Assembly: GCF_000238295.3 (NCBI RefSeq)
Contig: NZ_AHCD03000027.1
Location: 1 to 64,000 of the forward strand
Reading direction: 5' to 3'
DNA: 64,000 nucleotides
Source: Pseudoalteromonas rubra
GTDB taxonomy: Bacteria > Pseudomonadota > Gammaproteobacteria > Enterobacterales > Alteromonadaceae
Shown: piece after piece, positions 33,749 to 43,089 of the stretch
Position numbering within the stretch: position 1 is the stretch's first letter
Layout: each line of letters opens with the position of its first letter
Notes under the pieces: model-generated
Told to the model about the DNA's origin: nothing
Database searches by the model: none
The model's input: the letters and a program-made list of their open reading frames with translations, nothing else
Program-made: the position numbers and the translations under genes

Positions 33749-35941
33749 TTAGTAATTAATATGCAGGCTGAGTTCAATGGTTCTTGGCGCGGCAATGGCA
33801 GCCTGAGCCGGATAAAAAATATCTGCCCAGGGGGCATATGCTTCGTTGAGCAGGTTCCGCACATTGAGATTTAGCCGCGCATGCTCAAACTGGTAGGCTG
33901 CAAACAGGGTCACTGTTTCATAGCGGGTAAAGGTGACTGAATTCTGGAAGTTGCCATAGCGATCACTGACATGGCGTATACCTGCGCCCACTTCCAGCGG
34001 CAGACCGCCAATTTGATCCCAGCTAAACCAGGCATTGGCCACAATCTCAGGCACATTGGGTGGGGTATGGCCGCTGGCATTGACTCCAAAGTCTGGATCT
34101 ACAAAGGACTCATAACTGGCGTCGGTATAAGCAACATTACCACCCAGGCGAAAATACTCGGTCGGCTGGCTGGTGATCGCCAGTTCGAATCCATGCGCAA
34201 CATGAGTGCCTGAATTACCGACGGTTTCATGTGATGTCAGCAGCAGAATATTGCGCCGTGTTATGTCGTACCAGGCCAGGGTGAGCTCACTCTGCCAGGT
34301 ATTGAGTAAGGTTTTGATGCCGACTTCGTACTGACGAATGTCTGTGAAATCAAAATTTTCATTGGCATTAACCAGGTAAATATTAGAACCCACTGGGTCA
34401 TGCCCGGTACTCCAGTGGGCATATACACTGAGTGTGTCGCTAAATAGATAGGTCGAGCCTAATTGATAGGCAAGCGGGGTGAAGGTACGCTCAAAGCTCT
34501 CATCGGCAATAAAGTTGCCTGAAACATCGTAGTTGTCCCGAACCAGCCGGATGTGATCGCGACGCAGCCCGCCAAACAGACGCCAGTGATCGGTGACAGA
34601 CAAGGTGTTGTTTATGTACAGGCCCCACTGACGGATATCGGTCGGGCTGAGGTGTTTGTCTAACGCGCCAAACTGGCCGGCAATTGGCATGAGTAACGAC
34701 ACGCTGTCTCCGTTGGGAAAGCCTCTTTCGCGGCTAAAGTCGGTGATCTTGAGTTCCGCGCCAAAGGCCAGTTGATGTGCCATAGTACCAAGTTGGTGGC
34801 GGTATACGCCTGCGAATTGATTGCCATAAAAGGTATGGTCGTGAAAAACGAAAAAACGGTCCCGGTCAATTAATTCGGTGGCCGGGTTGAAGACATAGCT
34901 TTCTGCATTTTGCCAGGCGCGATCGGCCTGAAAGTGAAACAGCGTATTGCTCAGTGACAGTGTCTCACTGGGCTGCCAGTCTGTGCGCAGGCGAGACCAT
35001 AGATGCTCTGAATCCGAGCGGCTATCTGCGACATTATAGTTAAGGTAGCGGGTCCGGTTATCCAGTACCCGGTCGTTGGCGGTTGTTACTATGTCTGAAA
35101 TAGGATCTGACGCTGCATGCCCGGGAACTAACGGTGTGCCCCAGTATGCAGGGAGATCGTCTTCGAGGTAATCAAAACTCAGCAACCAGCTCAGCGTTGG
35201 GCTGGCCTGCCACAGGATGGATGCCGTTGCATTTAGGGAATGCGACGGGGTGTTGTCGACCCAGCCGTCTGACTGTGCTTTATTCACATCCAGCCGGGCA
35301 GCACTGTTTGGGGAGACTGGTAGATGAAGGCCGACGCCCCATTCTCGAGTATCAAATTTAGACTGAGAGACAAAAGCTTCACAACTGACTGGGGCATCAA
35401 GCTGAGGTTTGCGGGTGATCATATTGATCACCCCTGACGCGGTGCCCTGGCCAAATTGTAGCGCGGCAGGTCCTTTGATGACCTCTATTTGTTGCAGGTT
35501 AAAGGTGTTGTGTGGCCGCATTGTCATGGACGCCGGGCCCAGTTTAATCCCATCGCGTACTACAGAAACGGAGTCGCGAATAAAGCCCCGCATGGCGAAG
35601 CTGGAAGGCTCAGCAGGGGACTCGCCCGATATTACGCCTACCAGGTTCTCGACCGCACTGGTGACAGAGGTCAGGCCGCGTGCGCGCATGGTTTTGCGTT
35701 CGATCACGTCTACACTGAATGGCAGCGCCAGTGCGCTCAGGTTGAATGGATTGGCGCTGACAGGCGTGGTTTCCAGGTTCAAATCGCGCACCGCCGAGCC
35801 ACTGAGGGTAACCTTGAGTAGCTCATCCAGACTCATTTCAAATAGATCGGTTTCCTCAGCAGCCTGTATGCTGGCGGCAAACAGGCAGAGACAGCACAGC
35901 AAAAGCGCACGACAGGTCTTCAGCGCATGGGGTATTATCAT
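33749..35941 (-). CDS. TonB-dependent siderophore-type receptor
   Basis: A 730-aa outer-membrane receptor. The signal peptide is MIIPHALKTCRALLLCCLCL, cut near IQA. The plug (~75-190) includes SFAMRGFIRDSVSVVRDGI and IEVIKGPAALQFGQGTASG, patterns typical of siderophore receptors. The 22-strand barrel ends in IELSLHINY with an aromatic last residue. No secretin/STN-type signalling extension is present. There is no synthesis or transport cluster next to it, and no convincing Fur box in front, so the cargo is an inference from the plug type. Confidence 0.92.
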   Translation of the reverse strand: MIIPHALKTCRALLLCCLCLFAASIQAAEETDLFEMSLDELLKVTLSGSAVRDLNLETTPVSANPFNLSALALPFSVDVIERKTMRARGLTSVTSAVENLVGVISGESPAEPSSFAMRGFIRDSVSVVRDGIKLGPASMTMRPHNTFNLQQIEVIKGPAALQFGQGTASGVINMITRKPQLDAPVSCEAFVSQSKFDTREWGVGLHLPVSPNSAARLDVNKAQSDGWVDNTPSHSLNATASILWQASPTLSWLLSFDYLEDDLPAYWGTPLVPGHAASDPISDIVTTANDRVLDNRTRYLNYNVADSRSDSEHLWSRLRTDWQPSETLSLSNTLFHFQADRAWQNAESYVFNPATELIDRDRFFVFHDHTFYGNQFAGVYRHQLGTMAHQLAFGAELKITDFSRERGFPNGDSVSLLMPIAGQFGALDKHLSPTDIRQWGLYINNTLSVTDHWRLFGGLRRDHIRLVRDNYDVSGNFIADESFERTFTPLAYQLGSTYLFSDTLSVYAHWSTGHDPVGSNIYLVNANENFDFTDIRQYEVGIKTLLNTWQSELTLAWYDITRRNILLLTSHETVGNSGTHVAHGFELAITSQPTEYFRLGGNVAYTDASYESFVDPDFGVNASGHTPPNVPEIVANAWFSWDQIGGLPLEVGAGIRHVSDRYGNFQNSVTFTRYETVTLFAAYQFEHARLNLNVRNLLNEAYAPWADIFYPAQAAIAAPRTIELSLHINY

Positions 35942-36082
35942 TCAGAATCATATTATTAAACTTGTGTTTACTTAGTGTAGCTCAGGATATCAAGGCCGTG
36001 GCATTGGCGGTGTAAATGGCGCGCAACTTCTGCGTTTAGCCGGGGAGGGGGTGAGTATCTTTTAAGTAGGGGCTTTAGCATA

Positions 36083-36113
36083 AAACCGGCCCCTGACGGG
36101 ACAGGGGCTGGCG
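36083..36113 (-). terminator. Terminator of the small beta-barrel gene
   Basis: CCAGCCCCTG and CAGGGGCCGG form a strong stem on the minus strand, followed by TTTTA, about 10 bp after the stop at 36124. Confidence 0.75.
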
Positions 36114-36123
36114 GCACTAAAAA

Positions 36124-36576
36124 TTAAAAGCGGTAACCTATGTGAAGGCCAATTAATGCTTTGGATTGTACTTTTTCGGTGCCAAAGATATCGAGTATGT
36201 CCGTACGGTATTCTCTTTCATCGGTGCGACGAACTCCGACGCTGGCCCCAAATGTCCAGCCCTCCTGAAGCGCGCCTTGCGAATAGTAATGGTAATTCAG
36301 TGCGGCAAACCCTTTTTCACTTGTTAAGGCCTCACTGCCGGCGATGACGCCTAGCGTATGTTTATTATCCTTGTCCAGGATGTACTCATAGCTGATGGCT
36401 GCGCCAATTAAGCCCGCTGAAATTGACAGGAGATGGTCGTCATTGACAGCATTGGTATACTGAACGCCCATCAAGCCACCATAAGGGTATCCGGCACCTG
36501 CGCTGAGCCTGGCCTGTGCGGTGTTGACAAAGCTCACAGCGACTAGTCCCAGTGCTAAATGGAATGCACTTTTCAT
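36124..36576 (-). CDS. Small outer-membrane beta-barrel-like protein
   Basis: A 150-aa exported protein. The signal peptide (MKSAFHLALGLVAVSFVNTA, cut after QARL or nearby) is followed by Gly-rich alternating strands (GAGYPYGGLMGVQY, ISAGLIGAAISYEY) and an end in LIGLHIGYRF. The terminal Phe is the classic outer-membrane assembly signal. The size would allow an 8-stranded barrel. The family is not recognised. Single gene with its own terminator. Confidence 0.75.
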   Translation of the reverse strand: MKSAFHLALGLVAVSFVNTAQARLSAGAGYPYGGLMGVQYTNAVNDDHLLSISAGLIGAAISYEYILDKDNKHTLGVIAGSEALTSEKGFAALNYHYYSQGALQEGWTFGASVGVRRTDEREYRTDILDIFGTEKVQSKALIGLHIGYRF

Positions 36577-36882
36577 TTTAACGTTATCCTTAGTACGTGG
36601 AGAAGACGGATTATAAATACTGGCTTTCCCGTGTTCAGTTTAGTGGTTGAGCCATGTGGGAGTTTGTACTGTAAAAGTGCACTCTTCATGGTAACGCCTG
36701 TTTTTGTTGTGGGCCTTTTGGACCGCATCTGGCGTCCAAACACGCGACTAATTTCACTTGAGAAGTGTATCAAAATTAAGTTAATAAAGTGTATTGCAAT
36801 GTGTTTTTTTGTGTTTTTGGCCGACGTGTCTGGGTTAAGCTTTCTTAAATTTTGTGCTCAGTATAGGTTCGTGAGCGTTGCT
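36577..36882. other. Intergenic region, nothing convincing
   Basis: About 300 bp between the small barrel gene start and the kinase stop. AT-rich around 36760-36860, suitable for the promoter of the 36124 gene. A minus-strand ATGAAGAGTGCACTT at ~36690 resembles the start of the 36124 gene (ATGAAAAGTGCATTC), perhaps an eroded duplicate start. No gene is supported. Confidence 0.4.
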
Positions 36883-36900
36883 GAGCGGCTGTTGCCGCTC
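36883..36900 (-). terminator. Hairpin after the kinase gene
   Basis: GAGCGGC and its complement GCCGCTC flank a short loop just after the kinase stop at 36907. There is no clear T-run, so termination efficiency is uncertain. Confidence 0.45.
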
Positions 36901-36906
36901 GGACTG

Positions 36907-38178
36907 TTATGCCGGTAGCTGCAAAGTAAAACAGGCCCCGCTCAGGCGTGTTGAATCACTGACTCCAAGCTGGCCCTGATGCCAATCGGTAATTCGCTGA
37001 GCGAGTGCCAGGCCCAGGCCAAATCCACGGCGCGCAGGGTCGTCTGTATGCGCCCGGACAAAGGGCTTAAAAATATGTGCCTGCTGTGTACTGGGTACGC
37101 CCGAGCCATCATCATGCACTGCCAATGTGCAGAACCCTGGACTGTGCTTAAGTGTGACCACTATCTGGCCGTTTCCGTATTTGCTGGCGTTTTCCAGCAG
37201 ATTACTCAACAAGGTGGTTAGATAAAATGGATCTCCGATAACCTGCACGGCGTGTTCAGGTAAAGCCAGCTTGAGCGTGATATCCATGTCGTGCCAGGTG
37301 CTTGATACCTGTCTGACCAGTAGGCAAAGATCCAGCGGACGACGCTGTAGCTCTGCGATACTTTGATCCATCCTTGCGTAGCTTAAAAGCTGGTCTATCA
37401 GCGCGGACATGGTATCCAGATCGCGGTTGATCTTGGCTTCATAGTGACGTCGTTTATCGGGGTTCGTGGTTTCTTCCAGGGTATCCATACCGAGGCGGAT
37501 CCGCGCCAGCGGCGTACGCAGCTCATGTGACATGGCCCCACTGAGTAGTTTGACGTCTTGTACCAGGTATTCAATGCGCTCAGCCATGTGGTTAAAGTCC
37601 CGTTCCAGCTCGCGCAAATACATCACAGATCCAACCTGCAAGCGCTGCGACAGGTCGCCGGCACCAAAACGCTGGGCCGCCCGACGCAGTTTGAGCAGCC
37701 GCAGTAAAAAGGGCAGTAGCCAGATCAGGATCAGCATCATCATCGCGGTGTAAAACAGCCCTGTCAGCCACCAGGCCAGATCACTGCGCGACGTGACTTG
37801 ATCGCTGCGGATGATCAACAAGTCTGTCGAGTTTGGCAGACGTTGCAGAAACAGTCTTTGTTGATCGGTTTCCAGCTGGATTTGTTCATTGGCTTGTAAT
37901 TTGGTTTGCAGCGCAGCCGGAAGCGGGAACGCTGATGCCGGGACAATTTGAGGTTGCAGGAGCGACCGAGCAGGCCAGTTTGACAGCAAGGCATGGGGTG
38001 AATCTGTGGCAGCAACCAACGCATGTATGTCCCGGGCCAGCTGCGCCAGTTGCGTCTGAGGCGTGTGTTGCTGCTGAGTCGGTGTGAACGTCTGATAGAG
38101 ATGGTCAAACAGCCAGCTGGTGGCGATGGAAATAACCACGACGGCCAGCAGGAGTGAAAGGGCAAAATGACGCATCAC
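36907..38178 (-). CDS. Sensor histidine kinase, RstB/CarS-like
   Basis: A 423-aa membrane kinase. Two membrane helices (~7-25 and ~140-160) flank a periplasmic domain of about 110 residues rich in Gln. A HAMP segment is followed by the H-box GAMSHELRTPLARIR, N-box LSNLLENASKYG, DDGSGVP and GFGLGLALAQRI. It overlaps the response regulator gene by 4 bases. With the upstream mipA and DUF3019 genes it forms a set resembling the ompV-carRS(vprAB) region of Vibrio, where the kinase answers to cations and envelope damage. That parallel is an inference. Confidence 0.92.
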   Translation of the reverse strand: MMRHFALSLLLAVVVISIATSWLFDHLYQTFTPTQQQHTPQTQLAQLARDIHALVAATDSPHALLSNWPARSLLQPQIVPASAFPLPAALQTKLQANEQIQLETDQQRLFLQRLPNSTDLLIIRSDQVTSRSDLAWWLTGLFYTAMMMLILIWLLPFLLRLLKLRRAAQRFGAGDLSQRLQVGSVMYLRELERDFNHMAERIEYLVQDVKLLSGAMSHELRTPLARIRLGMDTLEETTNPDKRRHYEAKINRDLDTMSALIDQLLSYARMDQSIAELQRRPLDLCLLVRQVSSTWHDMDITLKLALPEHAVQVIGDPFYLTTLLSNLLENASKYGNGQIVVTLKHSPGFCTLAVHDDGSGVPSTQQAHIFKPFVRAHTDDPARRGFGLGLALAQRITDWHQGQLGVSDSTRLSGACFTLQLPA

Positions 38179-38894
38179 CAGGCTTCCCGAACCAACTGAT
38201 AGCCCTGTCCCCAGACCGTTTTGATGCGAAAGGGTGCAACCGGATTGTCACCGAGTTTTTTGCGCAACCGTGAGATGCGCAGATCGATGGAGCGATCAAA
38301 TCCATCGTATTCAAAGCCACGTAAAGACTGGGTAAGAAAATCTCGGGTAACCAGCTCGCCAGCTGATTTTGCCAGCAGCCAGAGTAAATCAAACTCCTTG
38401 GACGACACGTCAATGGCCTGGCCCTGCAAGGTCACGGTACGGGCGCTTTTGTCCACTAACAGGCCTTGTATCTCGATACGCTCTGTATTGCCAGGGGGAT
38501 CCGGTTCAACATGGATTGGGCTATGGCGGCGCAGTAACGCACGGATCCGGGCGAGGAGTACCCGTGCTCGCACCGGTTTGGTGAGGTAGTCATCGGCGCC
38601 CATTTCCAGTCCCAGTACTTCGTCCATATCTTCATCCCGTGCGGTCAGCATCAGGATAGGTCCGCAATATTGGGGCCTGACTTGTTTACAGACATCCAGC
38701 CCATCCAGGCCGGGCAGCATGCCATCGAGGATCACCAGATCCGGGTTCAGGCTCAGGATCTGCTGCGGAGCCTCATCGCCACGATGGCACAGGCTGACGG
38801 TAAAGGATTTTTCCGCCAGGTAGTCACAGATCCAGTGTGCCAGTTCATGATCATCTTCAATCAGTAACAGGTGTGTGTTTGGTGTTGTCGTCAT
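38175..38894 (-). CDS. OmpR-family response regulator, RstA/CarR-like
   Basis: A 239-aa regulator when started at MTTTPNTHLLLIEDDHELAH. This ATG overlaps the DUF3019 stop as TGATG, which implies coupled translation. An ATG five codons upstream (38909) is the alternative. Receiver: EDD acid pocket, LVILDGMLPGLDG phospho-Asp, LTKPV Lys. The C-terminal winged helix (~140-235) ends VWGQGYQLVREAW. Partner of the kinase encoded immediately downstream. Confidence 0.93.
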   Translation of the reverse strand: MTTTPNTHLLLIEDDHELAHWICDYLAEKSFTVSLCHRGDEAPQQILSLNPDLVILDGMLPGLDGLDVCKQVRPQYCGPILMLTARDEDMDEVLGLEMGADDYLTKPVRARVLLARIRALLRRHSPIHVEPDPPGNTERIEIQGLLVDKSARTVTLQGQAIDVSSKEFDLLWLLAKSAGELVTRDFLTQSLRGFEYDGFDRSIDLRISRLRKKLGDNPVAPFRIKTVWGQGYQLVREAW

Positions 38895-39280
38895 CAGAAC
38901 ATTCGCCATCTTACGCGTGTGTTTTTACTTTTGTTATAGACCCAGGCATAGGTGAATTGGGCACTGGCCAGTGTTTTTTGCTGCCTATCTTGCAGGAAAA
39001 AAAGTACATTTTGATTGAATTTAAGGTCCATTGTCAGTTTGCCCTTCGCAGCGGTTTGCCAACATTTTAGTGGCTGTTCACGGTTAGCATGTGTCAGACA
39101 GTAGTCGCCCGGTGAGCTCGCTTGCCAGTGAATGGTCAGCTCGTTGTGACAGTACTCCCCCTGGTGCAATGCGACACATTGTTGTGGACTCAGTGTCAGG
39201 GTCACGGGCGCGTTGGCAACAGCCGGGTTGTGGACAAGTGTTATGACAGTAAGGGCTAAGGTGGAGATAAGTTTACGCAT
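38894..39280 (-). CDS. DUF3019 domain protein, periplasmic
   Basis: A 128-aa exported protein. The ATG at 39280 gives a signal peptide MRKLISTLALTVITLVHNPA cut after VANA. Conserved features are LSPQQCVALHQGEYCHNELT, the two further Cys in DYCLTH and LKCW, and an ending VRWRMF. DUF3019 proteins accompany MipA/OmpV and OmpR-type two-component genes in marine gammaproteobacteria; their role is unknown. It lies 10 bp after mipA and overlaps the regulator, so all four genes form one operon. Confidence 0.85.
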   Translation of the reverse strand: MRKLISTLALTVITLVHNPAVANAPVTLTLSPQQCVALHQGEYCHNELTIHWQASSPGDYCLTHANREQPLKCWQTAAKGKLTMDLKFNQNVLFFLQDRQQKTLASAQFTYAWVYNKSKNTRVRWRMF

Positions 39281-39290
39281 TCTCGGCCCC

Positions 39291-40148
39291 TTAAAACACA
39301 TAGCTGACAGACAGACCCAATCCCAGCGCATTGCGGCTGCGATTGTCACCGCGTTCGAGATTGCTCTGTATGATGGGGCTGTCGGCAATGGCACTGGGAG
39401 TGTGGTAATAACGTAAAGAGGCATCAAACAGCCAGTTTTCGGTGAGTGGGTAGGTGGCCCCAAGGTGCAGGCTGTGGGATAAGCCGCTACTGGCTATGTA
39501 CTCAGGCAACCCTTCGATCCGGTTATTATTGTTATTCTCTGTGTTGTTGACGCCATAATAATAGTTCAGCATATCACCTGGCAGATAGTTCACCCGATAA
39601 GCACTGAACAGGTGCCAGTTTTTTGCCGTCCAGTGTTTACTTATCTGAGTACTCACATAAGCACCCCGGTCGTCATTCAACTCTGGGGCGGCAATTAACT
39701 GAAACCGTAATCCTGACCAGATCCCACGAAAGCGAACACCCAGATAGTTGGTCTGGTTTTTTGTAAAACGCAGCTCGGAGCCATCTTGTTGAATGTACTT
39801 GGTATCGGCATCGGATCGTGCGGATGAGGCCAGAAAATCTATATCCCACTGTGCATTACGATATAAGTTGTAGCCTACGCTGGTGTTGCCGAGAATATTA
39901 TTGGGGCCGCCAGGGACTTCTACAAACAGCCCGTTATCCCACTCATAGGCGCCATTCACAAAATATCCCAGGCCCGCACTGGCATCGCCAAATGGGCCCT
40001 GCCCGGTAAAAGCGCCAACACCAAGCGCAACAAAGCCTTTACTGTCTTGAGTTTGCTCCTGTGCAGATTCAGCTGCCAGTAGCGCCTGACTGTTCATCCC
40101 GACAAGAAGCAGGCAACTTACCAGGGGGCGTATCATTACCTTGTTCAT
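39291..40148 (-). CDS. MipA/OmpV family outer-membrane protein
   Basis: A 285-aa barrel. The ATG at 40148 follows a CAGGA site and gives a signal peptide ending near LLAAES. Motifs GFVALGVGAFTGQGPFGDAS, LGVRFRGIWSGLRFQL and SYVF at the C terminus fit the MipA/OmpV family, proteins of envelope integrity and murein scaffold. First gene of the mipA-DUF3019-regulator-kinase operon; it is likely also a target of that system. An in-frame GTG/ATG further upstream (40181) is less likely. Confidence 0.9.
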   Translation of the reverse strand: MNKVMIRPLVSCLLLVGMNSQALLAAESAQEQTQDSKGFVALGVGAFTGQGPFGDASAGLGYFVNGAYEWDNGLFVEVPGGPNNILGNTSVGYNLYRNAQWDIDFLASSARSDADTKYIQQDGSELRFTKNQTNYLGVRFRGIWSGLRFQLIAAPELNDDRGAYVSTQISKHWTAKNWHLFSAYRVNYLPGDMLNYYYGVNNTENNNNNRIEGLPEYIASSGLSHSLHLGATYPLTENWLFDASLRYYHTPSAIADSPIIQSNLERGDNRSRNALGLGLSVSYVF

Positions 40149-40365
40149 TGTTATTATTCCTGTGGTCACATTTGATACCAACAGCTTAACGAGTGACGGA
40201 GGGCAAAGCCGTAACAGTCACCACCAAAATGTATCAAAGTGTAGCGCAGGTTATATAGAATTTAGGGACACACGTCCACCCCTCCAAATCATGATTCTGG
40301 ATGAGAGCACACATAGTGGGCATACTTAAGGTCTTCAGCCGGGCTGCGTAACCGCCCGAGAAAAG

Positions 40366-42213
40366 CTATGCCAGGACCTTCGACTCGGGCATCTCATTGC
40401 CAGTATGTCTGGTATGTAAGGTCAATCTTAGCGCGAGCCCCGGTGTCATCTGGTGGGCTGTTATCTGGCCTTGTTGTGCTTTGACCAACTGAGCGACCAG
40501 GGCCAGACCGATCCCCGTTCCCTGGGTTGTGCGGGTTAGCTCATTCCCACCGCGATAAAACAGCTCAAACAGCTTATCGCATTGCTGTTGCGACACGCCC
40601 GGGCCGTAATCACGGAGCTCCAGGATCAGTTTGTCGTCTCCTTGTGTAGCACGTCGAAAGGTAATATCGAGTTGTCTGCGCGCGGGATCACGAATGCCCT
40701 CGGCACTAAAAAACTTGACGGTGTTTTCAACAATGTTTATCACCACCTGGGCAAAGGCATCCTGATCTACTAAAACGTCAACTTCCTCTGATAGCGGCGC
40801 TTCAACCACCATATTCAGACGGAAGTCCTGTTTTTCCAGGAGGGTCGAGGTCTTGGAGCGAATGATATCGGCCAGCATGGCCACCGGAGCATAGTCTGGT
40901 TTAACCTGAGGCAAGCCTGTGTGATCTTCTTGGTTCAGCCGGGTCAGCAACAGGATATTGTCTATCAGGCGACTCAGGCGCTCGCTTTCACTGTGGATAA
41001 AGCCATAATAATCCTGCTGTGCTTCTGTGGAAACCACAGTACCAGCACGCAGCATTTCGGCATACATGCGGATAGCGGTAAGTGGTGTTTTGAGCTCATG
41101 GCTGACCGAAGACACAAAGTTCATTCTTTGCTCTGCCAGCGCAAGCTGCTTGACACTCAGCCGGTAAAACCCGTAACAGGCACCCAAAATCGTGAGGACC
41201 AGCAACAGAGCAAACAGCGCGCTGTAAAACAGCGTCGGGCTCATGGGCAAGGTATGGGTGGTAAAGTGCAGTGTGTAATTGTTAAACGGCCAGCGCAGGG
41301 CACTGCTATACAAGGGCTGTGCTCGCAGCTCTGCGGGAATGTCGGCCTCTGATAGCCTGCGTACATTTGGCTGGGCATGAGGCAGTAAGAAATACAGTTG
41401 CTCTGGCTGTGCAGTCATAGCGTTATACAATTTGTTGGAGCTGTTTGACCTATCCGCATCCAGCGTGAGTAAAACCGGGGTATCAAACTGACTTTGGCTC
41501 AGGTATTCGCCAACAAGACTGAGTAAATAGGGATCACGCCTGACCAGATAACCTTGTAACTTGCGCTCCGTAACGACTTTAGGTAGTCGATAGAAGATAA
41601 AGTAGCCGGGCACATCAAACCAGATTTGATACAAGCCATTTTCCTTGCTCAGCCCCGTCGCCAGCTTAGTTTGGAGCGCATTGGATTTGGCCAGCGTCTG
41701 GTAAATGAATTTCGCCCGGTCGTAGCGTTGTTGCAGCTCGACAGAGCTTTGCTGATGTTCTGATGTGGGTCTCGTGAGGTCTTCGGCAGACAGCGGCTCC
41801 GGCCAGATAGGACTGTTGAACCGGCCTTGCGCATCAAATTGAAAATAACCGACCAGTCCCAGGATCGGCCGGGTGGCCGTTGGTCTGGCCGGATCCAGAT
41901 GTGACAAGACAGAAGGGATCTGCAGGGTTTCTTCAGTGAGTGGGTTGTAGACTGGCTGATAATAATCAAATGCCTCGACAGGCAGTGAACTGGACAGCAG
42001 GCGGCGTTTAAACATCTGGCGATCAATTTGTGTTATCAGGCTACGGGCCTGCTCCTGATACTCGCTCAGCTGGTTTTGTTTAAGTTGTGCAAGGCCAAAG
42101 TAGAGCAAGATACTAAGCGGAATGAGCAAGCACAATAAGAAGGCACAGGCCTGCAAACGCAGCTGCTGCTTGCGTTGTGCATAGGTCATAAGGTGTTTGT
42201 TTTTAAACCACAT
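40366..42213 (-). CDS. Sensor histidine kinase of the second export cassette
   Basis: A 615-aa kinase if started at ATG 42213 (MWFKNKHLMTYAQRKQQLRL), which avoids overlap with the regulator gene. A GTG at 42252 would overlap it by 29 bases. Membrane helices at ~24-46 and ~325-345 flank a periplasmic domain of about 280 residues. The H-box is VSSVSHELKTPLTAIRMYAE, the N-box VINIVENTVKF, then DYGPGVS and GTGIGLALVAQL. The large sensor domain is not recognised. The kinase pairs with the OmpR-type regulator directly upstream. Confidence 0.92.
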   Translation of the reverse strand: MWFKNKHLMTYAQRKQQLRLQACAFLLCLLIPLSILLYFGLAQLKQNQLSEYQEQARSLITQIDRQMFKRRLLSSSLPVEAFDYYQPVYNPLTEETLQIPSVLSHLDPARPTATRPILGLVGYFQFDAQGRFNSPIWPEPLSAEDLTRPTSEHQQSSVELQQRYDRAKFIYQTLAKSNALQTKLATGLSKENGLYQIWFDVPGYFIFYRLPKVVTERKLQGYLVRRDPYLLSLVGEYLSQSQFDTPVLLTLDADRSNSSNKLYNAMTAQPEQLYFLLPHAQPNVRRLSEADIPAELRAQPLYSSALRWPFNNYTLHFTTHTLPMSPTLFYSALFALLLVLTILGACYGFYRLSVKQLALAEQRMNFVSSVSHELKTPLTAIRMYAEMLRAGTVVSTEAQQDYYGFIHSESERLSRLIDNILLLTRLNQEDHTGLPQVKPDYAPVAMLADIIRSKTSTLLEKQDFRLNMVVEAPLSEEVDVLVDQDAFAQVVINIVENTVKFFSAEGIRDPARRQLDITFRRATQGDDKLILELRDYGPGVSQQQCDKLFELFYRGGNELTRTTQGTGIGLALVAQLVKAQQGQITAHQMTPGLALRLTLHTRHTGNEMPESKVLA

Positions 42214-42223
42214 GGTGATGCCG

Positions 42224-42913
42224 TTACTGGGTGTAGAGTTGATAACCTTCACCGCGATGGGTGACCAGGTGACGCGGCGATTTCGGGTCCTGCTCTATTT
42301 TTTTTCGCAGTTTGGCGATGTGAATATCCACGGTACGCGTATCTATGTCTCCCACTATTTTGTAGCCCCAAACCTGGTGTAATAACTCGTCACGGCTGAC
42401 GGGCTTATTCTGACGCAGCAGGTAACTCAACAAGCTGACCTCACGGCGCGTGTATTTAACGCTCTGTTGGTACGATGTGCCGGTCAGTGTTTGTGGATTG
42501 ATACAGACGTCTTTGCTCAAAACCAGCTCTTCGTCATGCTGGTGCCAGCCCGAGCGACGTACCAGCGCGTTGACGCGCAATACCAGTTCCGAGGTTGAAA
42601 AGGGTTTGGCGACATAATCATCGGCACCCAGGCTCAGGCCATTGATTATGTCCTGCTCGGTGCTTTTGGCGGTGAGCATCATGATTGGCTGAGTCGGTGC
42701 GATTTGTCTGAGTGCTTCACAGACCGCAAAGCCGTTCATCGATGGCAGCATGACATCTAATAAAATACAGGCGTAATCGCCCTGTTGGGCACGTTTAAGG
42801 CCTTGCGCCCCGTCCATTTCACTGTCGACTTCATAGCCATGAAAAACAAATAGGTCGGTCAGACCACGTAAGATGGCCGGCTCATCTTCTACGATCAGTA
42901 GGGTAGGTTTCAT
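42224..42913 (-). CDS. OmpR-family response regulator of the second export cassette
   Basis: A 229-aa regulator. Receiver with VEDEPAIL acid pocket, phospho-Asp in ILLDVMLPSMNG and Lys in VAKPF. A winged-helix DNA-binding domain (~130-226) contains YTRREVSLLSYLLRQNKP and ends HRGEGYQLYTQ. It is divergent from the adaptor gene at 43090, with 176 bp between, where a GTAAAC-TTTT-GTAAAA direct repeat could be its site. The kinase follows on the same strand. Confidence 0.94.
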   Translation of the reverse strand: MKPTLLIVEDEPAILRGLTDLFVFHGYEVDSEMDGAQGLKRAQQGDYACILLDVMLPSMNGFAVCEALRQIAPTQPIMMLTAKSTEQDIINGLSLGADDYVAKPFSTSELVLRVNALVRRSGWHQHDEELVLSKDVCINPQTLTGTSYQQSVKYTRREVSLLSYLLRQNKPVSRDELLHQVWGYKIVGDIDTRTVDIHIAKLRKKIEQDPKSPRHLVTHRGEGYQLYTQ

Positions 42914-42984
42914 GTTGTTCTTATTTCCCTGTTTTGCGCTGGCCAGTTTAGCGTAAAGCTAGCTGGCTCGCCGCGAAAGTGCAC

Positions 42985-43000
42985 GTAAACTTTTGTAAAA
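42985..43000 (+). promoter_or_regulatory. Candidate OmpR-type direct-repeat site
   Basis: GTAAAC-TTTT-GTAAAA: two hexamers with a 10-bp period, as OmpR-class regulators prefer, about 90 bp before the adaptor start. An inverted partner TTTTAC lies at 43015-43020. Suggestive only. Confidence 0.4.
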
Positions 43001-43089
43001 CCTGCGCTGTTTTCTTTTACATAGTCAGCCTGTTTGAACCCTCTCCCGCACTCTAAAGTGGAACTCATAGCCCCATTGGAGAAAGCATC

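Noticed and set aside
35942..36000. Fur box before the siderophore-type receptor
   Set aside because: AATAATATGATTCT is only a partial match to the 19-bp Fur consensus; not enough to call.
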